A stretch of DNA of 64,000 bases from Thiohalobacter sp. (lineage in GTDB: Bacteria > Pseudomonadota > Gammaproteobacteria > Thiohalobacterales > Thiohalobacteraceae): the NCBI RefSeq assembly GCF_027000115.1, contig NZ_JALTON010000061.1, positions 34,860-98,859 on the forward strand. The letters run 5' to 3'. The notes beneath the pieces are model-generated. The model saw only the letters and a list, made by a program, of their open reading frames with translations, had not been told where the DNA came from and ran no database searches. Shown piece after piece: positions 32,814 to 40,626 of the stretch; the stretch's first letter is position 1, and each line of letters opens with the position of its first letter. Made by a program: the position numbers and the translations under genes.

Positions 32814-33812
32814 TCAGCCATAGGCCTCGCCGCGCGCCAGCTTCTTCTCCCATTCCAGCGAGGTACGCACGATCAGGTCCAGGTCATCGTATTTCGGCGC
32901 CCAGCCAAGCAGTGCGCGGGCCTTGTCGGCCCGGGCGATGAGAATGGGGGGATCACCGGGACGACGCGGTGCCTCCTCGACGGCAAGGGGGTGGCCGGCG
33001 ACTCGTTCGACGGCCTCGATCACCTCGCGCACGCTGTAGCCATGGCCATAGCCGCAGTTGAGCGTCACCGACTCGCCGCCGCCGCGCAGGTGATCCAGTG
33101 CCTTGAGATGCGCCTCGGCAAGATCCTCGACATGGATATAGTCGCGCACGCCGGTACCATCCGGCGTGGGATAGTCGGTGCCGAACACGTACAGCTTCTC
33201 GCGCCGACCGGTGGCCACCTCACAGGCGACCTTGATCAGCAGGGTGGCGCGCGGCGTGGACTGGCCGATGCTGCCGTCGGGGCTGCAACCGGCGACATTG
33301 AAATAGCGCAAGGCCACATGGCGCAGCGGCGTGGCCCGGCTGAGGTCGCGCAGCATCCATTCGCTCATCAGCTTTGAGGCACCGTAGGCATTGATGGGCG
33401 CGGTCGGGCTCTGCTCGTCGCAGTAGTCGCCCTCGGGGATGCCGTAGACGGCGGCGGTGGAGGAAAAGATGAAATGCTTCACGCCCGCGTCCTGGCAGCA
33501 GGCCAGCAAGTTGCGGGTATGGCAGGTGTTGTTGCCGTAATACTTGAGCGGATTCTCCACTGACTCCGGGACCACGGTATGGGCCGCGAAATGCAGCACC
33601 GACTCGATCCCGTGCTCGGCCAGCAGTCGGGATACCAGTTCCGGGTCGCCTGTGTCGCCGATCACCAGTTCGGCGCCGGAAACCGCCTCCCTGAAACCCG
33701 TGGACAGGTTGTCCAGAACCACCACGCGCTCGCCGCGTGTCACCAGCTGCCGGACCACGTGGCTGCCGATGTAGCCGGCGCCGCCAGTGACCAGTATGCC
33801 CCCTGAAGACAT
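32814..33812 (-). CDS. galE: UDP-glucose 4-epimerase
   Basis: The 332-residue protein is a short-chain dehydrogenase-type epimerase: NAD-binding GGAGYIGSHVV at residues 10-20, the active-site region SSTAAVYGIPEG, and the catalytic Tyr/Lys in INAYGASKLMSE. It interconverts UDP-glucose and UDP-galactose (possibly also the N-acetyl forms), supplying galactose-type sugars for the glycan locus next door. It runs opposite to the HPr-rel-A genes, with only 21 bp between the two 3' ends. Length and motifs are complete. Confidence 0.93.
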   Translation of the reverse strand: MSSGGILVTGGAGYIGSHVVRQLVTRGERVVVLDNLSTGFREAVSGAELVIGDTGDPELVSRLLAEHGIESVLHFAAHTVVPESVENPLKYYGNNTCHTRNLLACCQDAGVKHFIFSSTAAVYGIPEGDYCDEQSPTAPINAYGASKLMSEWMLRDLSRATPLRHVALRYFNVAGCSPDGSIGQSTPRATLLIKVACEVATGRREKLYVFGTDYPTPDGTGVRDYIHVEDLAEAHLKALDHLRGGGESVTLNCGYGHGYSVREVIEAVERVAGHPLAVEEAPRRPGDPPILIARADKARALLGWAPKYDDLDLIVRTSLEWEKKLARGEAYG

Positions 33813-33956
33813 GCCTCGATCCTCGTTGTGTCATGCAGTCGCGCTGCATCATAGCATGGGGGAGGATGTCCATGGCTTGCCTGCCTTGGTGCAACAGGCT
33901 GGCTTGGCTACAATGCCAGCGGGCCGGCAACCCGGGACCGGTCGCGGGGAGAGGTC

Positions 33957-34721
33957 ATGCGTATCGGATGGATGTTGTTGATGCTGCTGCTGGCAGCGGC
34001 CAGCCAGGCGGGCGATCCGCCGCTGGCCCACCAGGGTCGGGTGCAGCCGCTGTCGGCCTGGATCGAGGCCTACGAGCGCTGTCTGGCGCGGCAGGAATAT
34101 GTGCCGCCGCGTGGCGAGTACGAGAGCCGGGCCGAGTACGAGGCCCGGCTGGCCCGCCTGCACACGGGCTGCGCTGCCGAGGAAGTACTCGACGGGGTCG
34201 AGGTCGAGTTCCCCGTATTCCTGGAATACGATCCCGACGAGGAACGCTTCAGTTTTCAGTTTCCCGATGCCGACAGCTTCCGGGTCGACTATCGACCGCT
34301 GGTGCGTGATGACTTTCCGCAGCGGCTCGGCAAGCTGCTGGAGGACGAGTGGCACGTGGATGCGCCCACCCCGCGGGCGGTGGTGTACAAGGAATGCCGG
34401 CCGCGCAAGCTGCGCATCAACACCGCCTGGTTCGAGCGCGCCGTACCCTATCGCGCGGGACCCTGGCGCGGTTGTTCCACGGCCTACGAGCGTGGCGAGG
34501 AATACGGCTGGGAACGCGATCGCAGCGAGTTTCGGGTGGTCGACCTGACGCTTTACGCCTATACGCCCATTCCGCGGGCCCGCGTCCTGCGCGACCAGGA
34601 ATCGCAGCTTTACTACCGCATACGTGGCCGGCTGACAGTCGACGATCGCGTGCTGCATGCGGAGCAGGCGGCCATCGTCAATCGCGCGCGCGGCGAGGTC
34701 CTGCTGCAGATTGGTGACTGA
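33957..34721 (+). CDS. Exported protein of unknown function
   Basis: A 254-residue protein with a clear signal peptide (MRIGWMLLMLLLAAASQAG). The mature part has a repeated acidic/aromatic segment GEYESRAEYEARLARL, several Cys that could form disulfides (CLARQE, TGCAAEE, KECRPRK, GCSTAYE), and many Tyr, Asp and Arg. No known domain is recognised. It overlaps the start of the next gene by 8 bp, so the two are coupled; the neighbour is an intramembrane protease, so this protein could be its substrate or partner, which is only inference. Confidence 0.75.
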   Translation: MRIGWMLLMLLLAAASQAGDPPLAHQGRVQPLSAWIEAYERCLARQEYVPPRGEYESRAEYEARLARLHTGCAAEEVLDGVEVEFPVFLEYDPDEERFSFQFPDADSFRVDYRPLVRDDFPQRLGKLLEDEWHVDAPTPRAVVYKECRPRKLRINTAWFERAVPYRAGPWRGCSTAYERGEEYGWERDRSEFRVVDLTLYAYTPIPRARVLRDQESQLYYRIRGRLTVDDRVLHAEQAAIVNRARGEVLLQIGD

Positions 34722-35160
34722 TCGCCCCAGCCCGGGTCGCGATCCCTGGCTGCTGGCGGCCTGGCTGGCGCCCTTGCCCCTGTGGGGCATGGGCGTGTTT
34801 TGGCTGAATCCCGCTATCGATCCGCTGTGGCCGCTGCACCGGCCGCGGGAGCTGCTGTTCCTGGTGGTGTTCTATCCGGTGGTGGAGGAATGGCTGTTCC
34901 GTGGCCTGCTGCAGGGCTGGCTGCTGGAACGTCCGACACTCGCGCGTGCCTGGCATGGCTGGACGGGGGGCAACCTGATCACCGCGCTGATCTTTACCGC
35001 GCTTCACTTTCTCACGCATCCGCCGTTGGCGGCCGCGGCCGTGCTGGCACCCGCACTGGTATTCGGTTTCTTTCGTGACCGGTACGGGACGCTGCGCTGG
35101 CCGATGCTGCTGCACGGCTGGTACAACCTGGGTTATTTCTGGATCTTCGCCTCGGGCTGA
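34714..35160 (+). CDS. CPBP-family intramembrane metalloprotease-like protein
   Basis: The 148-residue membrane protein carries the CPBP (CAAX protease/bacteriocin-processing) signature: EEWLFR at residues 58-63, a conserved His in ALHFLTH (His98) and a later His in LLHGWYN (His134). Such enzymes cut substrates within or near the membrane. It is shorter than usual family members and resembles glutamic-type proteases of small C-terminal sorting systems (the MrtJ type), but no matching sorting signal is seen in the window. The GTG at 34714 overlaps the upstream gene. In-frame ATG 34657 lies inside that gene and is unlikely. Confidence 0.75.
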   Translation: MTDRPSPGRDPWLLAAWLAPLPLWGMGVFWLNPAIDPLWPLHRPRELLFLVVFYPVVEEWLFRGLLQGWLLERPTLARAWHGWTGGNLITALIFTALHFLTHPPLAAAAVLAPALVFGFFRDRYGTLRWPMLLHGWYNLGYFWIFASG

Positions 35161-35166
35161 AACGGC

Positions 35167-36276
35167 TCAGGCCTCGCTCGGTACCCCGCTGTGGATGCCA
35201 TGGCGCCACCAGATGCGGCAGGCGCCTTCATCGGAGACCATGCAGGGGCCGATCGGGCTGCGCGGATTGCAGCCCTTGCCGTAGAGGCGACACTGGTCGG
35301 GGTAGATGCGGCCCAGCACCACCCGCGCGCAGTCGCAGCCCGGCGGCATTTCCCCGGTCCGGCGTCGTTCGGGTTTTTCCGCGAGCGCAAACTGCCGCCG
35401 CGCATCGTGGGCGGCGAAGGCCTCGCGCAGGACAAAGCCGGAGTCGGATATCACGCCGATGCCGCGCCAGTTGGCGTCGGTCACCCCGAGGGTTTGCGTC
35501 AGCAGGGCTCGGGCGGTGGGATTGCCCCCGGGACGGACCACCTCCGGATAGCAGTTGTCGAGAAAGCACTGTTGTTCGAGCCGCTGCCGCAGCACCGAGT
35601 GAATGGCGGCGAGCAGCGATTCCGGCCCGAATCCCGCGACCGCGGTGGGCAGGCCATGGCGCTCGGGCACGAACTGCCATTCCTCCGGCCCCATCACGGT
35701 GCTGACGTGCCCGGGCGCGATCAGGGCATCGAAGCCCGGTGTCTCGCTGTCGAGCAGCATGGCGACGGCGGGCCAGGTCAACCGGCCCGACAGCAGCAGG
35801 AACAGGTTCCCGGGCAGGCCTTCCGCGAGCAGGGCCGCCACCGGGGCCATGGTGGTCTCGAAGCCGGCGGCGAAGAAGATCACCGGGCGTTCGGGACGGG
35901 CAAGGGCGAGCCGTGCGGCCTCGGCCGGCGAGGCGATCGGGCGCACATCGGCGCCGGCGGCACGCGCCTGTTCCAGCGAACGGGGTTCGCCGCGCGGCAC
36001 GTTCACCGGGACCCGCAGCATGTCGCCGAAGGCGACCAGGATGGCGTCGGTTTCCAGCGCCAGGCGGATGGCCCGGTAGACGTCCTCTTCCGGACAGACG
36101 CAGACCGGGCAGCCCGGCCCGGGGATCAGCTCGATGGCGGGGGGCAGGGCATCGCGCAGGCCGGCGAGGCTGATGGACCGCTCGTGACCGCCGCAGACGT
36201 TCATGATCCGCACCGGCCCCTGGTCGGGCAGGGCACGGATGCGCTGCAGCCAGTCGCGGGCCTCCTGGTCGTTCAT
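35167..36276 (-). CDS. hypD: [NiFe] hydrogenase maturation protein HypD
   Basis: The 369-residue protein is complete for HypD: Cys-containing motif CGGHE at residues 28-32, GPGCPVCV near 62-69, the central AGFETT motif, and the C-terminal cluster region with Cys residues (PPGCDCARVV ... CRLYGKGCNPRSPIGPC). HypD holds an iron atom with HypC while CN and CO ligands are built. The ATG at 36276 overlaps the hypB stop as ATGA. It is the last gene of the leftward hypCABD run and lies 6 bp from the convergent CPBP gene. Confidence 0.94.
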   Translation of the reverse strand: MNDQEARDWLQRIRALPDQGPVRIMNVCGGHERSISLAGLRDALPPAIELIPGPGCPVCVCPEEDVYRAIRLALETDAILVAFGDMLRVPVNVPRGEPRSLEQARAAGADVRPIASPAEAARLALARPERPVIFFAAGFETTMAPVAALLAEGLPGNLFLLLSGRLTWPAVAMLLDSETPGFDALIAPGHVSTVMGPEEWQFVPERHGLPTAVAGFGPESLLAAIHSVLRQRLEQQCFLDNCYPEVVRPGGNPTARALLTQTLGVTDANWRGIGVISDSGFVLREAFAAHDARRQFALAEKPERRRTGEMPPGCDCARVVLGRIYPDQCRLYGKGCNPRSPIGPCMVSDEGACRIWWRHGIHSGVPSEA

Positions 36277-37100
36277 GGCCCCGAAGGCCGTGCGTGCAAT
36301 TGCGCGCCATCCGGCTGCATGCGCGGCTGCAGGCTGGCGCCCCGGGCACGGGCGTCGGCCAGTTCGGCCAGGCGCGCGTCCAGCCACGCCAGCCAGGCAT
36401 CCAGCCCCTGGCCGTCGCGGGCCGAGAGCCGCAGCACCGGGGCCGCGTTGGCAAGGTTGCGCAGATGGGCCTCGGCGCGGGCGGGATCGAAGTCGTCGAG
36501 TATCGGCAGCAGGTCGGCCTTGCTGACCAGCATCAGGTCGGTGCCGCGAAACATCACCGGGTACTTGGCCGGCTTGTCGTCACCCTCGGTGGCCGAGAGC
36601 AGGGTGACGTTGAGGTGATGGCCCAGGTCGAAGCTGGCTGGACACACCAGGTTGCCGACGTTCTCGATGAACAGCAGGTCGATGTCCGCCAGCTCGAGTT
36701 CGTGCAGGGCCTGGTGCACCATGTGGGCGTCCAGGTGGCAGGCGGAGCCGGTGGCGATCTGCACCGCCGGCACGCCCTGGGCGCGAATGCGTTCGGCGTC
36801 GTTCTCGGTTTCCAGATCGCCCTCGATCACTGCCACTCGCAGACGGCCTCGCAGCGCGCGGATGGTCGCTTCCAGCAGCGCCGTCTTGCCGGAACCGGGC
36901 GCCGACATCAGGTTCACCGCGAGCACCCCATGGCGGTCGAAGTGCTCGCGATTGTGGGTCGCCTGATGGTCATTCTGCGCCAGCAGCCCGGACAGCACGT
37001 CCAGCGCCGAACCGGCCTCGGGCACGCGGGACAGGGGGGCGTCGGTCTCGACCAGGTGCCGGTTGCCGGGGGTCAGGTTGCAGCCGCAGGTATCACACAT
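36273..37100 (-). CDS. hypB: Hydrogenase nickel insertion GTPase HypB
   Basis: The 275-residue protein begins with a high-affinity nickel site (MCDTCGCNL, CxxCxC pattern). It has a P-loop GTPase domain: NLMSAPGSGKTALLE, then EGDLETENDAERI and the metal-site segment ATGSACHLDAHMV. Later IENVGNLVCPASFDLGH is typical. It uses GTP hydrolysis to deliver nickel to the hydrogenase large subunit together with HypA. It lacks the long His-rich stretch of some homologues, so it is not a nickel-storage form. It follows hypA after 12 bp and is coupled to hypD by ATGA. Confidence 0.94.
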   Translation of the reverse strand: MCDTCGCNLTPGNRHLVETDAPLSRVPEAGSALDVLSGLLAQNDHQATHNREHFDRHGVLAVNLMSAPGSGKTALLEATIRALRGRLRVAVIEGDLETENDAERIRAQGVPAVQIATGSACHLDAHMVHQALHELELADIDLLFIENVGNLVCPASFDLGHHLNVTLLSATEGDDKPAKYPVMFRGTDLMLVSKADLLPILDDFDPARAEAHLRNLANAAPVLRLSARDGQGLDAWLAWLDARLAELADARARGASLQPRMQPDGAQLHARPSGP

Positions 37101-37112
37101 GACGAGTGCCTC

Positions 37113-37481
37113 TCAGTGCAGGGTATCGGGGGGATCGGGACAATCCAGGGCAACGCGTTCCAGCAGCAGTTCGTCACCGCTCAGCAGGCGGGTGCGCCAG
37201 TCGCCGCAGGATGCGCACACCAGCCGGTTGGGACCTGCCTCGGTCACCTGTCCGCAGCGATCACACTGGACCTGGATGGCGGGTTCGTGCAGCACCAGCT
37301 CCGCGGCCTCGGCCAGGGTACCCGCGCTGGCGACGGCAAAGGCCTGCGCCAGCAGCTGTGGCTCGACACCGGACAGCGGGCCGATCGCCACCTCGATGCG
37401 CAGCACGGCGCGTGCCGAGCGTTCCCGCGCCAGGGTTTCCACCTGGGCCACCAGGGCCTGGCATACCGACAGCTCATGCAT
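37113..37481 (-). CDS. hypA: Hydrogenase nickel metallochaperone HypA
   Basis: A 122-residue protein with the nickel-binding N-terminus MHELSVCQ (Met1, His2, Glu3) and the structural zinc site formed by CDRCGQVTEAGPN ... VCASCGDW, the HypA pattern of two CxxC pairs. It works with HypB to insert nickel. The start at 37481 overlaps the hypC stop by 8 bp; an upstream ATG in the same frame lies inside hypC and is not used. Confidence 0.93.
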   Translation of the reverse strand: MHELSVCQALVAQVETLARERSARAVLRIEVAIGPLSGVEPQLLAQAFAVASAGTLAEAAELVLHEPAIQVQCDRCGQVTEAGPNRLVCASCGDWRTRLLSGDELLLERVALDCPDPPDTLH

Positions 37482-37713
37482 CCGGCGCGTCCACGCGTTC
37501 CAGCATCTCGTCGTACAGGGTCCAGGCGCTGTGCGCCTCGGGTTCCGCGATTTTCTGAATGGCATAGCCCACATGCACCATCACGTAGTCGCCGGCGGCC
37601 AGCGGTTCGCCCTGCATCAGGAACAGGCTCACGTCGCGCTCCACGCCTTTCGCGCGGCAGCGTGCCTGAAAGCCGTCGATTTCAATGATCTGCATGGGAA
37701 TACCGAGACACAT
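37474..37713 (-). CDS. hypC: Hydrogenase assembly chaperone HypC
   Basis: A 79-residue protein starting MCLGIPMQI, where Cys2 is the essential residue of HypC/HybG that binds iron with HypD. The middle segment YVMVHVGYAIQKI is the conserved strand that contacts the large subunit. It is the first gene of the hypCABD operon. A -10 element TATACT on the minus strand (37743-37748) lies about 30 bp upstream, with an FNR-type box farther up. Confidence 0.93.
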   Translation of the reverse strand: MCLGIPMQIIEIDGFQARCRAKGVERDVSLFLMQGEPLAAGDYVMVHVGYAIQKIAEPEAHSAWTLYDEMLERVDAPDA

Positions 37714-37742
37714 CGTGGGCCTCTCGCGGTTGCCCGCCCTAC

Positions 37743-37748
37743 AGTATA
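37743..37748 (-). promoter_or_regulatory. Predicted -10 element for the hyp operon
   Basis: On the minus strand this reads TATACT, one base off TATAAT, with no good -35. Transcription would start near 37736. The FNR-type box centre at 37797.5 is then near -61, a standard position for class I activation, which would explain the missing -35. Confidence 0.45.
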
Positions 37749-37790
37749 GGCCAAGGTCGGGTGTGACCGACGGGCGCCATCGGCGTTGGC

Positions 37791-37804
37791 TTGATACAGG
37801 TCAA
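37791..37804. promoter_or_regulatory. FNR/ANR-type binding site
   Basis: TTGATACAGGTCAA matches the TTGAT-N4-ATCAA family with one change. FNR/ANR activates genes when oxygen is low, which fits hydrogenase maturation. It lies between the divergent hypC and hupE/hydrogenase genes and near -61 of the predicted hyp start. Confidence 0.65.
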
Positions 37805-37893
37805 GGCGGGTGCTTGACCCTTGCCTGCGACGGTCCATACTGAAATCATCCTGCAACGCTCATGGGGGAGAGTGGGCCGCATGTCAGGAGATC

Positions 37894-38055
37894 ATGGTCG
37901 CGGGACCGGCAACAGTCTGTTCCTTGCCGGCAAGGAGTGGGGTGCAGGTCATCCGCCTGGGTGCGGCTCCGGAGCGGGTCGGCGAGGTTCTGCGCACCAC
38001 TCGCGGGTGTTGTCTGTATTACCCGAGCGGTACATGTCCGTCACTGCGTGGATGA
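37894..38055 (+). CDS. Possible small protein of 53 residues
   Basis: An ATG at 37894 with AGGAG three bases upstream opens a 53-residue frame with a basic middle and an end containing GCCLYYPSGTC, a Cys-rich segment. Codon third positions are not clearly biased, and the spacing to AGGAG is short, so it may not be translated. It would be the first rightward gene after the FNR-type box, ahead of hupE. No homologue is recognised. Confidence 0.3.
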   Translation: MVAGPATVCSLPARSGVQVIRLGAAPERVGEVLRTTRGCCLYYPSGTCPSLRG

Positions 38056-38100
38056 AGAAGGGGCGCAGATGACACTATGTCGACTCCCGGAGGCCGGCGC

Positions 38101-38673
38101 ATGATGACATTGCTTCGCATGCTCTTTGTTGCCCTCGCACTGCTGGTGCCGGGGATGGCCCTGGCGCATGTGTCCGCGGCCGCGCCGTCCGGCCATCTGC
38201 TCGCCGGCCTGCTGCATCCCTGGACGGGTGTCGATCACCTGTTGGGGCTGATGACATTGGGTGCGCTGATCCGTTTCGCGGGTGGGGCCGCCGGCCGCTC
38301 GCTGCTGGCCATGGCGATGGCCGGCCTCGCCACCGGCATGCTGGCCGGCATCGGCGGGCTGCTGCTCCCGGCCAACGAGACGCTGCTGGCACTGTCGCTG
38401 CTGGCCAGCGGGCTCATTCTGCTCCTGGTCGCCGACCGGCCCCGGCGTGGGCTGGGGCTGCTGCTGATGGCCTGTTCGGCCCTGCATGGCTATGTGCATG
38501 CCGTCGAGTCCAGCGGCAGCGGCTTCCTGGCGGGGTTCGTGATCAGCAGTGTGACGCTGATCGGTCTCGGCCTGGTGGTTGCCGAGATCAGCATGACGCC
38601 GCGGCGTATGCCCGCACGTGTGCTTGGTGCCGGCACCGTGCTGGTTGCGCTGGGCGGCCTGCTGCATCTCTGA
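38101..38673 (+). CDS. hupE: HupE/UreJ-family nickel transporter
   Basis: The 190-residue protein has an N-terminal signal or first helix, then the HupE hallmark HPWTGVDHLLGL (His-x4-Asp-His, residues 39-50) in which His and Asp residues are thought to bind nickel, and about six membrane helices. A second His (LHGYVHAVE) is conserved in the family. It likely imports nickel for the hydrogenase. ATG 38101 with GGAGG seven bases upstream is preferred to 38077. It is followed after 9 bp by the hydrogenase beta subunit. Confidence 0.88.
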   Translation: MMTLLRMLFVALALLVPGMALAHVSAAAPSGHLLAGLLHPWTGVDHLLGLMTLGALIRFAGGAAGRSLLAMAMAGLATGMLAGIGGLLLPANETLLALSLLASGLILLLVADRPRRGLGLLLMACSALHGYVHAVESSGSGFLAGFVISSVTLIGLGLVVAEISMTPRRMPARVLGAGTVLVALGGLLHL

Positions 38674-38682
38674 TCCTGTCCT

Positions 38683-39783
38683 ATGGTCGAACCCGCCGGC
38701 TTTCTGACGCGCGAGGGGCTGGAGCGCCTGATCGAGGTCCTGGCACGGCACCATCGGGTGTATGGGCCGCAGGTACGGGATGGCGCCATCGTCCTCGCTC
38801 CCCTGGCCCGAGACAGCCGGCTTCCCGTGGGCGTTGCTCTTGATGCGGGACCGGGCCGCGCCGAGCTTCGCCACACCGACAGCCCACGCCAGTTCGACTG
38901 GGTGGTTGGGCCGCAGGCGGTCAAGCCGCTGCTGTTCGCACCCATCCAGCCCTTGTGGGGATGGACGCGTGGGGAGGACGGCAGGCTGGCGTTCCGTCCG
39001 GTGACACCGGAAGCGGAATCGCTTGCCGTCATCGGGGTGCGGGCCTGCGATCTTGCCGCCCTGCGACTTACCGATGCGCACTTCGTCGAGGGGCCGGCCA
39101 TCGATCCGCATTACTGTGCCGCACGGGAGGCGTTGTTTCTGGTGGCCGTCAACTGTGCCCGTCCAGCCGCGACCTGCTTCTGCGCCGCGACCGGAGACGG
39201 CCCGAGTGCCAATGCCGGGTTCGACCTGCTGCTCGATGAACTGGATGCCGGATTCCTGGTGACCATCGGCAGTGATCGTGGCGCCGAGCTGTTGGCCGAC
39301 ATCGATCTCTCCCCGGTGAGCGAGCAGCAGAGGAAGGAAGCCCGGTTACAGCGTCGACAGGCGGTCGCGGCGCAGACCCGCCGCCTACCAGACGCACCGC
39401 TCTCGGGGCTGGCCCGCCAGCGAACCTCGGCGCATTGGGAACGGGTGGCGGAGCGCTGCCTGGCCTGCGGCAACTGCACCGCCGTCTGTCCGACCTGCTT
39501 CTGCCACCGCCAGCGGGCCGAGAGCGATCTGGCGGGGCAGGGCGGAAAGACGGATCGGGTGTGGGATTCCTGCTTCAGCCCCGGTCACAGCCTGCTGGGC
39601 GGTCGCCCCTTGCGCGGCGATACCGCGGCCCGCTACCGGCAGTGGCTCACCCACAAGTTCTGCGACTGGGAAACCCAGTACGGGCGCAGCGGCTGTGTCG
39701 GCTGCGGGCGCTGCATCGCCTGGTGCCCGGTGGGCATCGACGTGACCGAGGAACTCGCCAGCCTGCTGGAGCAACCGTCATGA
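38683..39783 (+). CDS. hydB: Group 3b [NiFe] hydrogenase, beta (iron-sulfur) subunit
   Basis: The 366-residue protein carries two ferredoxin-like clusters near its end: CLACGNCTAVCPTCFC (about residues 260-275) and CVGCGRCIAWCPVG (about 338-351). The upstream part (VIGVRACDLAALRLTD ... PAATCFCAATGDG) is typical of the sulfhydrogenase beta subunit. It carries electrons between the hydrogenase module and the FAD subunit. The next gene starts inside its stop codon region (ATGA at 39780-39783). The order beta-gamma-delta-alpha is diagnostic of group 3b cytoplasmic NAD(P)-linked hydrogenases. Confidence 0.9.
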   Translation: MVEPAGFLTREGLERLIEVLARHHRVYGPQVRDGAIVLAPLARDSRLPVGVALDAGPGRAELRHTDSPRQFDWVVGPQAVKPLLFAPIQPLWGWTRGEDGRLAFRPVTPEAESLAVIGVRACDLAALRLTDAHFVEGPAIDPHYCAAREALFLVAVNCARPAATCFCAATGDGPSANAGFDLLLDELDAGFLVTIGSDRGAELLADIDLSPVSEQQRKEARLQRRQAVAAQTRRLPDAPLSGLARQRTSAHWERVAERCLACGNCTAVCPTCFCHRQRAESDLAGQGGKTDRVWDSCFSPGHSLLGGRPLRGDTAARYRQWLTHKFCDWETQYGRSGCVGCGRCIAWCPVGIDVTEELASLLEQPS

Positions 39784-40625
39784 GCGCGCAGATGCTGGAC
39801 AGCCGGCTGCCGTGGGTGGTCGAGGTCGTGCACCGGGTGCAGGAGTCGCCCACCATTTTCTCGCTCGCCCTGCGCTTCACCGATGGGGCAGCGCAGGCAG
39901 CCTACGGCTTCGATCCGGGCCAGTTCAACATGCTCGCATTGCCCGGCATCGGCGAGGTGCCCATTTCCATCGTCTCGGATCCTGCACACGAGGGCGAGAT
40001 CCATCATGCCATCCGGGCCGTGGGGAGGGTCACCCATGCCCTGGCAGCACTGCGGCCGGGCGATCGGCTGGGACTGCGCGGGCCCTACGGCCGCGGCTGG
40101 CCGCTGGCCGAGGCGGAGGGTCGCGACCTGGTGATCGTCACCGGTGGGCTGGGCTGCGCACCGGTGGTGGCGGTGATCCACTACGTGATGCGCCGACGGG
40201 ACCGCTTCGGACGGCTGTCGCTGGTGCAGGGCGTGAAACATGCCGATGATCTCATCTGGCGGGCGCAGTACGAGGCCTGGATGAAGATGCCGGACGTGGA
40301 AGTGCAGATCGCCGCGGATGCCGCCGGCCCTGACTGGCCCTGGCATGTGGGGCGGGTCACCGAGCTCATCGACCGCCTCAACTTCTGTCAGCGCCATAGC
40401 CTGGCCATGATGTGCGGCCCGGAGCCCATGATGCTGGCCGCGGCCGACAGCCTGCGTGAGCGCGGGATCGAAGAATCAGCCATATGGCTGAGCATGGAAC
40501 GCAACATGCAGTGTGGCGTCGGACTGTGCGGCCATTGCCAGATAGGCCCGCATTTCGTCTGCCGCGACGGCCCGGTGTTCCGGCTCGACGAACTGGCCGG
40601 CCTGATCGGCGTGCGGGGACTCTGA
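39780..40625 (+). CDS. hydG: Group 3b [NiFe] hydrogenase, gamma (FAD/NAD(P)-binding) subunit
   Basis: The 281-residue protein belongs to the ferredoxin-NADP reductase family: FAD-binding region near FDPGQFNMLALPGIGEVPIS, the NAD(P) loop IVTGGLGCAPVVAVI, MMCGPEPMM, and a C-terminal [2Fe-2S] site CGVGLCGHCQIGPHFVC (residues 244-260). It exchanges electrons with NAD(P)H. It has no membrane segment. Start at 39780 overlaps hydB by 4 bp; the stop is immediately followed by the small-subunit gene. Confidence 0.9.
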   Translation: MSAQMLDSRLPWVVEVVHRVQESPTIFSLALRFTDGAAQAAYGFDPGQFNMLALPGIGEVPISIVSDPAHEGEIHHAIRAVGRVTHALAALRPGDRLGLRGPYGRGWPLAEAEGRDLVIVTGGLGCAPVVAVIHYVMRRRDRFGRLSLVQGVKHADDLIWRAQYEAWMKMPDVEVQIAADAAGPDWPWHVGRVTELIDRLNFCQRHSLAMMCGPEPMMLAAADSLRERGIEESAIWLSMERNMQCGVGLCGHCQIGPHFVCRDGPVFRLDELAGLIGVRGL

Positions 40626-40626
40626 C

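Larger units (their letters stand above)
37714..38100. promoter_or_regulatory. 387-bp divergent hyp/hyd intergenic region
   Basis: This gap holds the minus-strand hypC promoter, an FNR-type box (37791-37804) and a rightward sigma-70-like pair, TTGACC (37814-37819) and CATACT (37836-37841) with a 16-bp spacer, that could drive hupE and the hydrogenase genes. A possible 53-codon ORF is at 37894-38055. No riboswitch fold was recognised. Confidence 0.5.
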
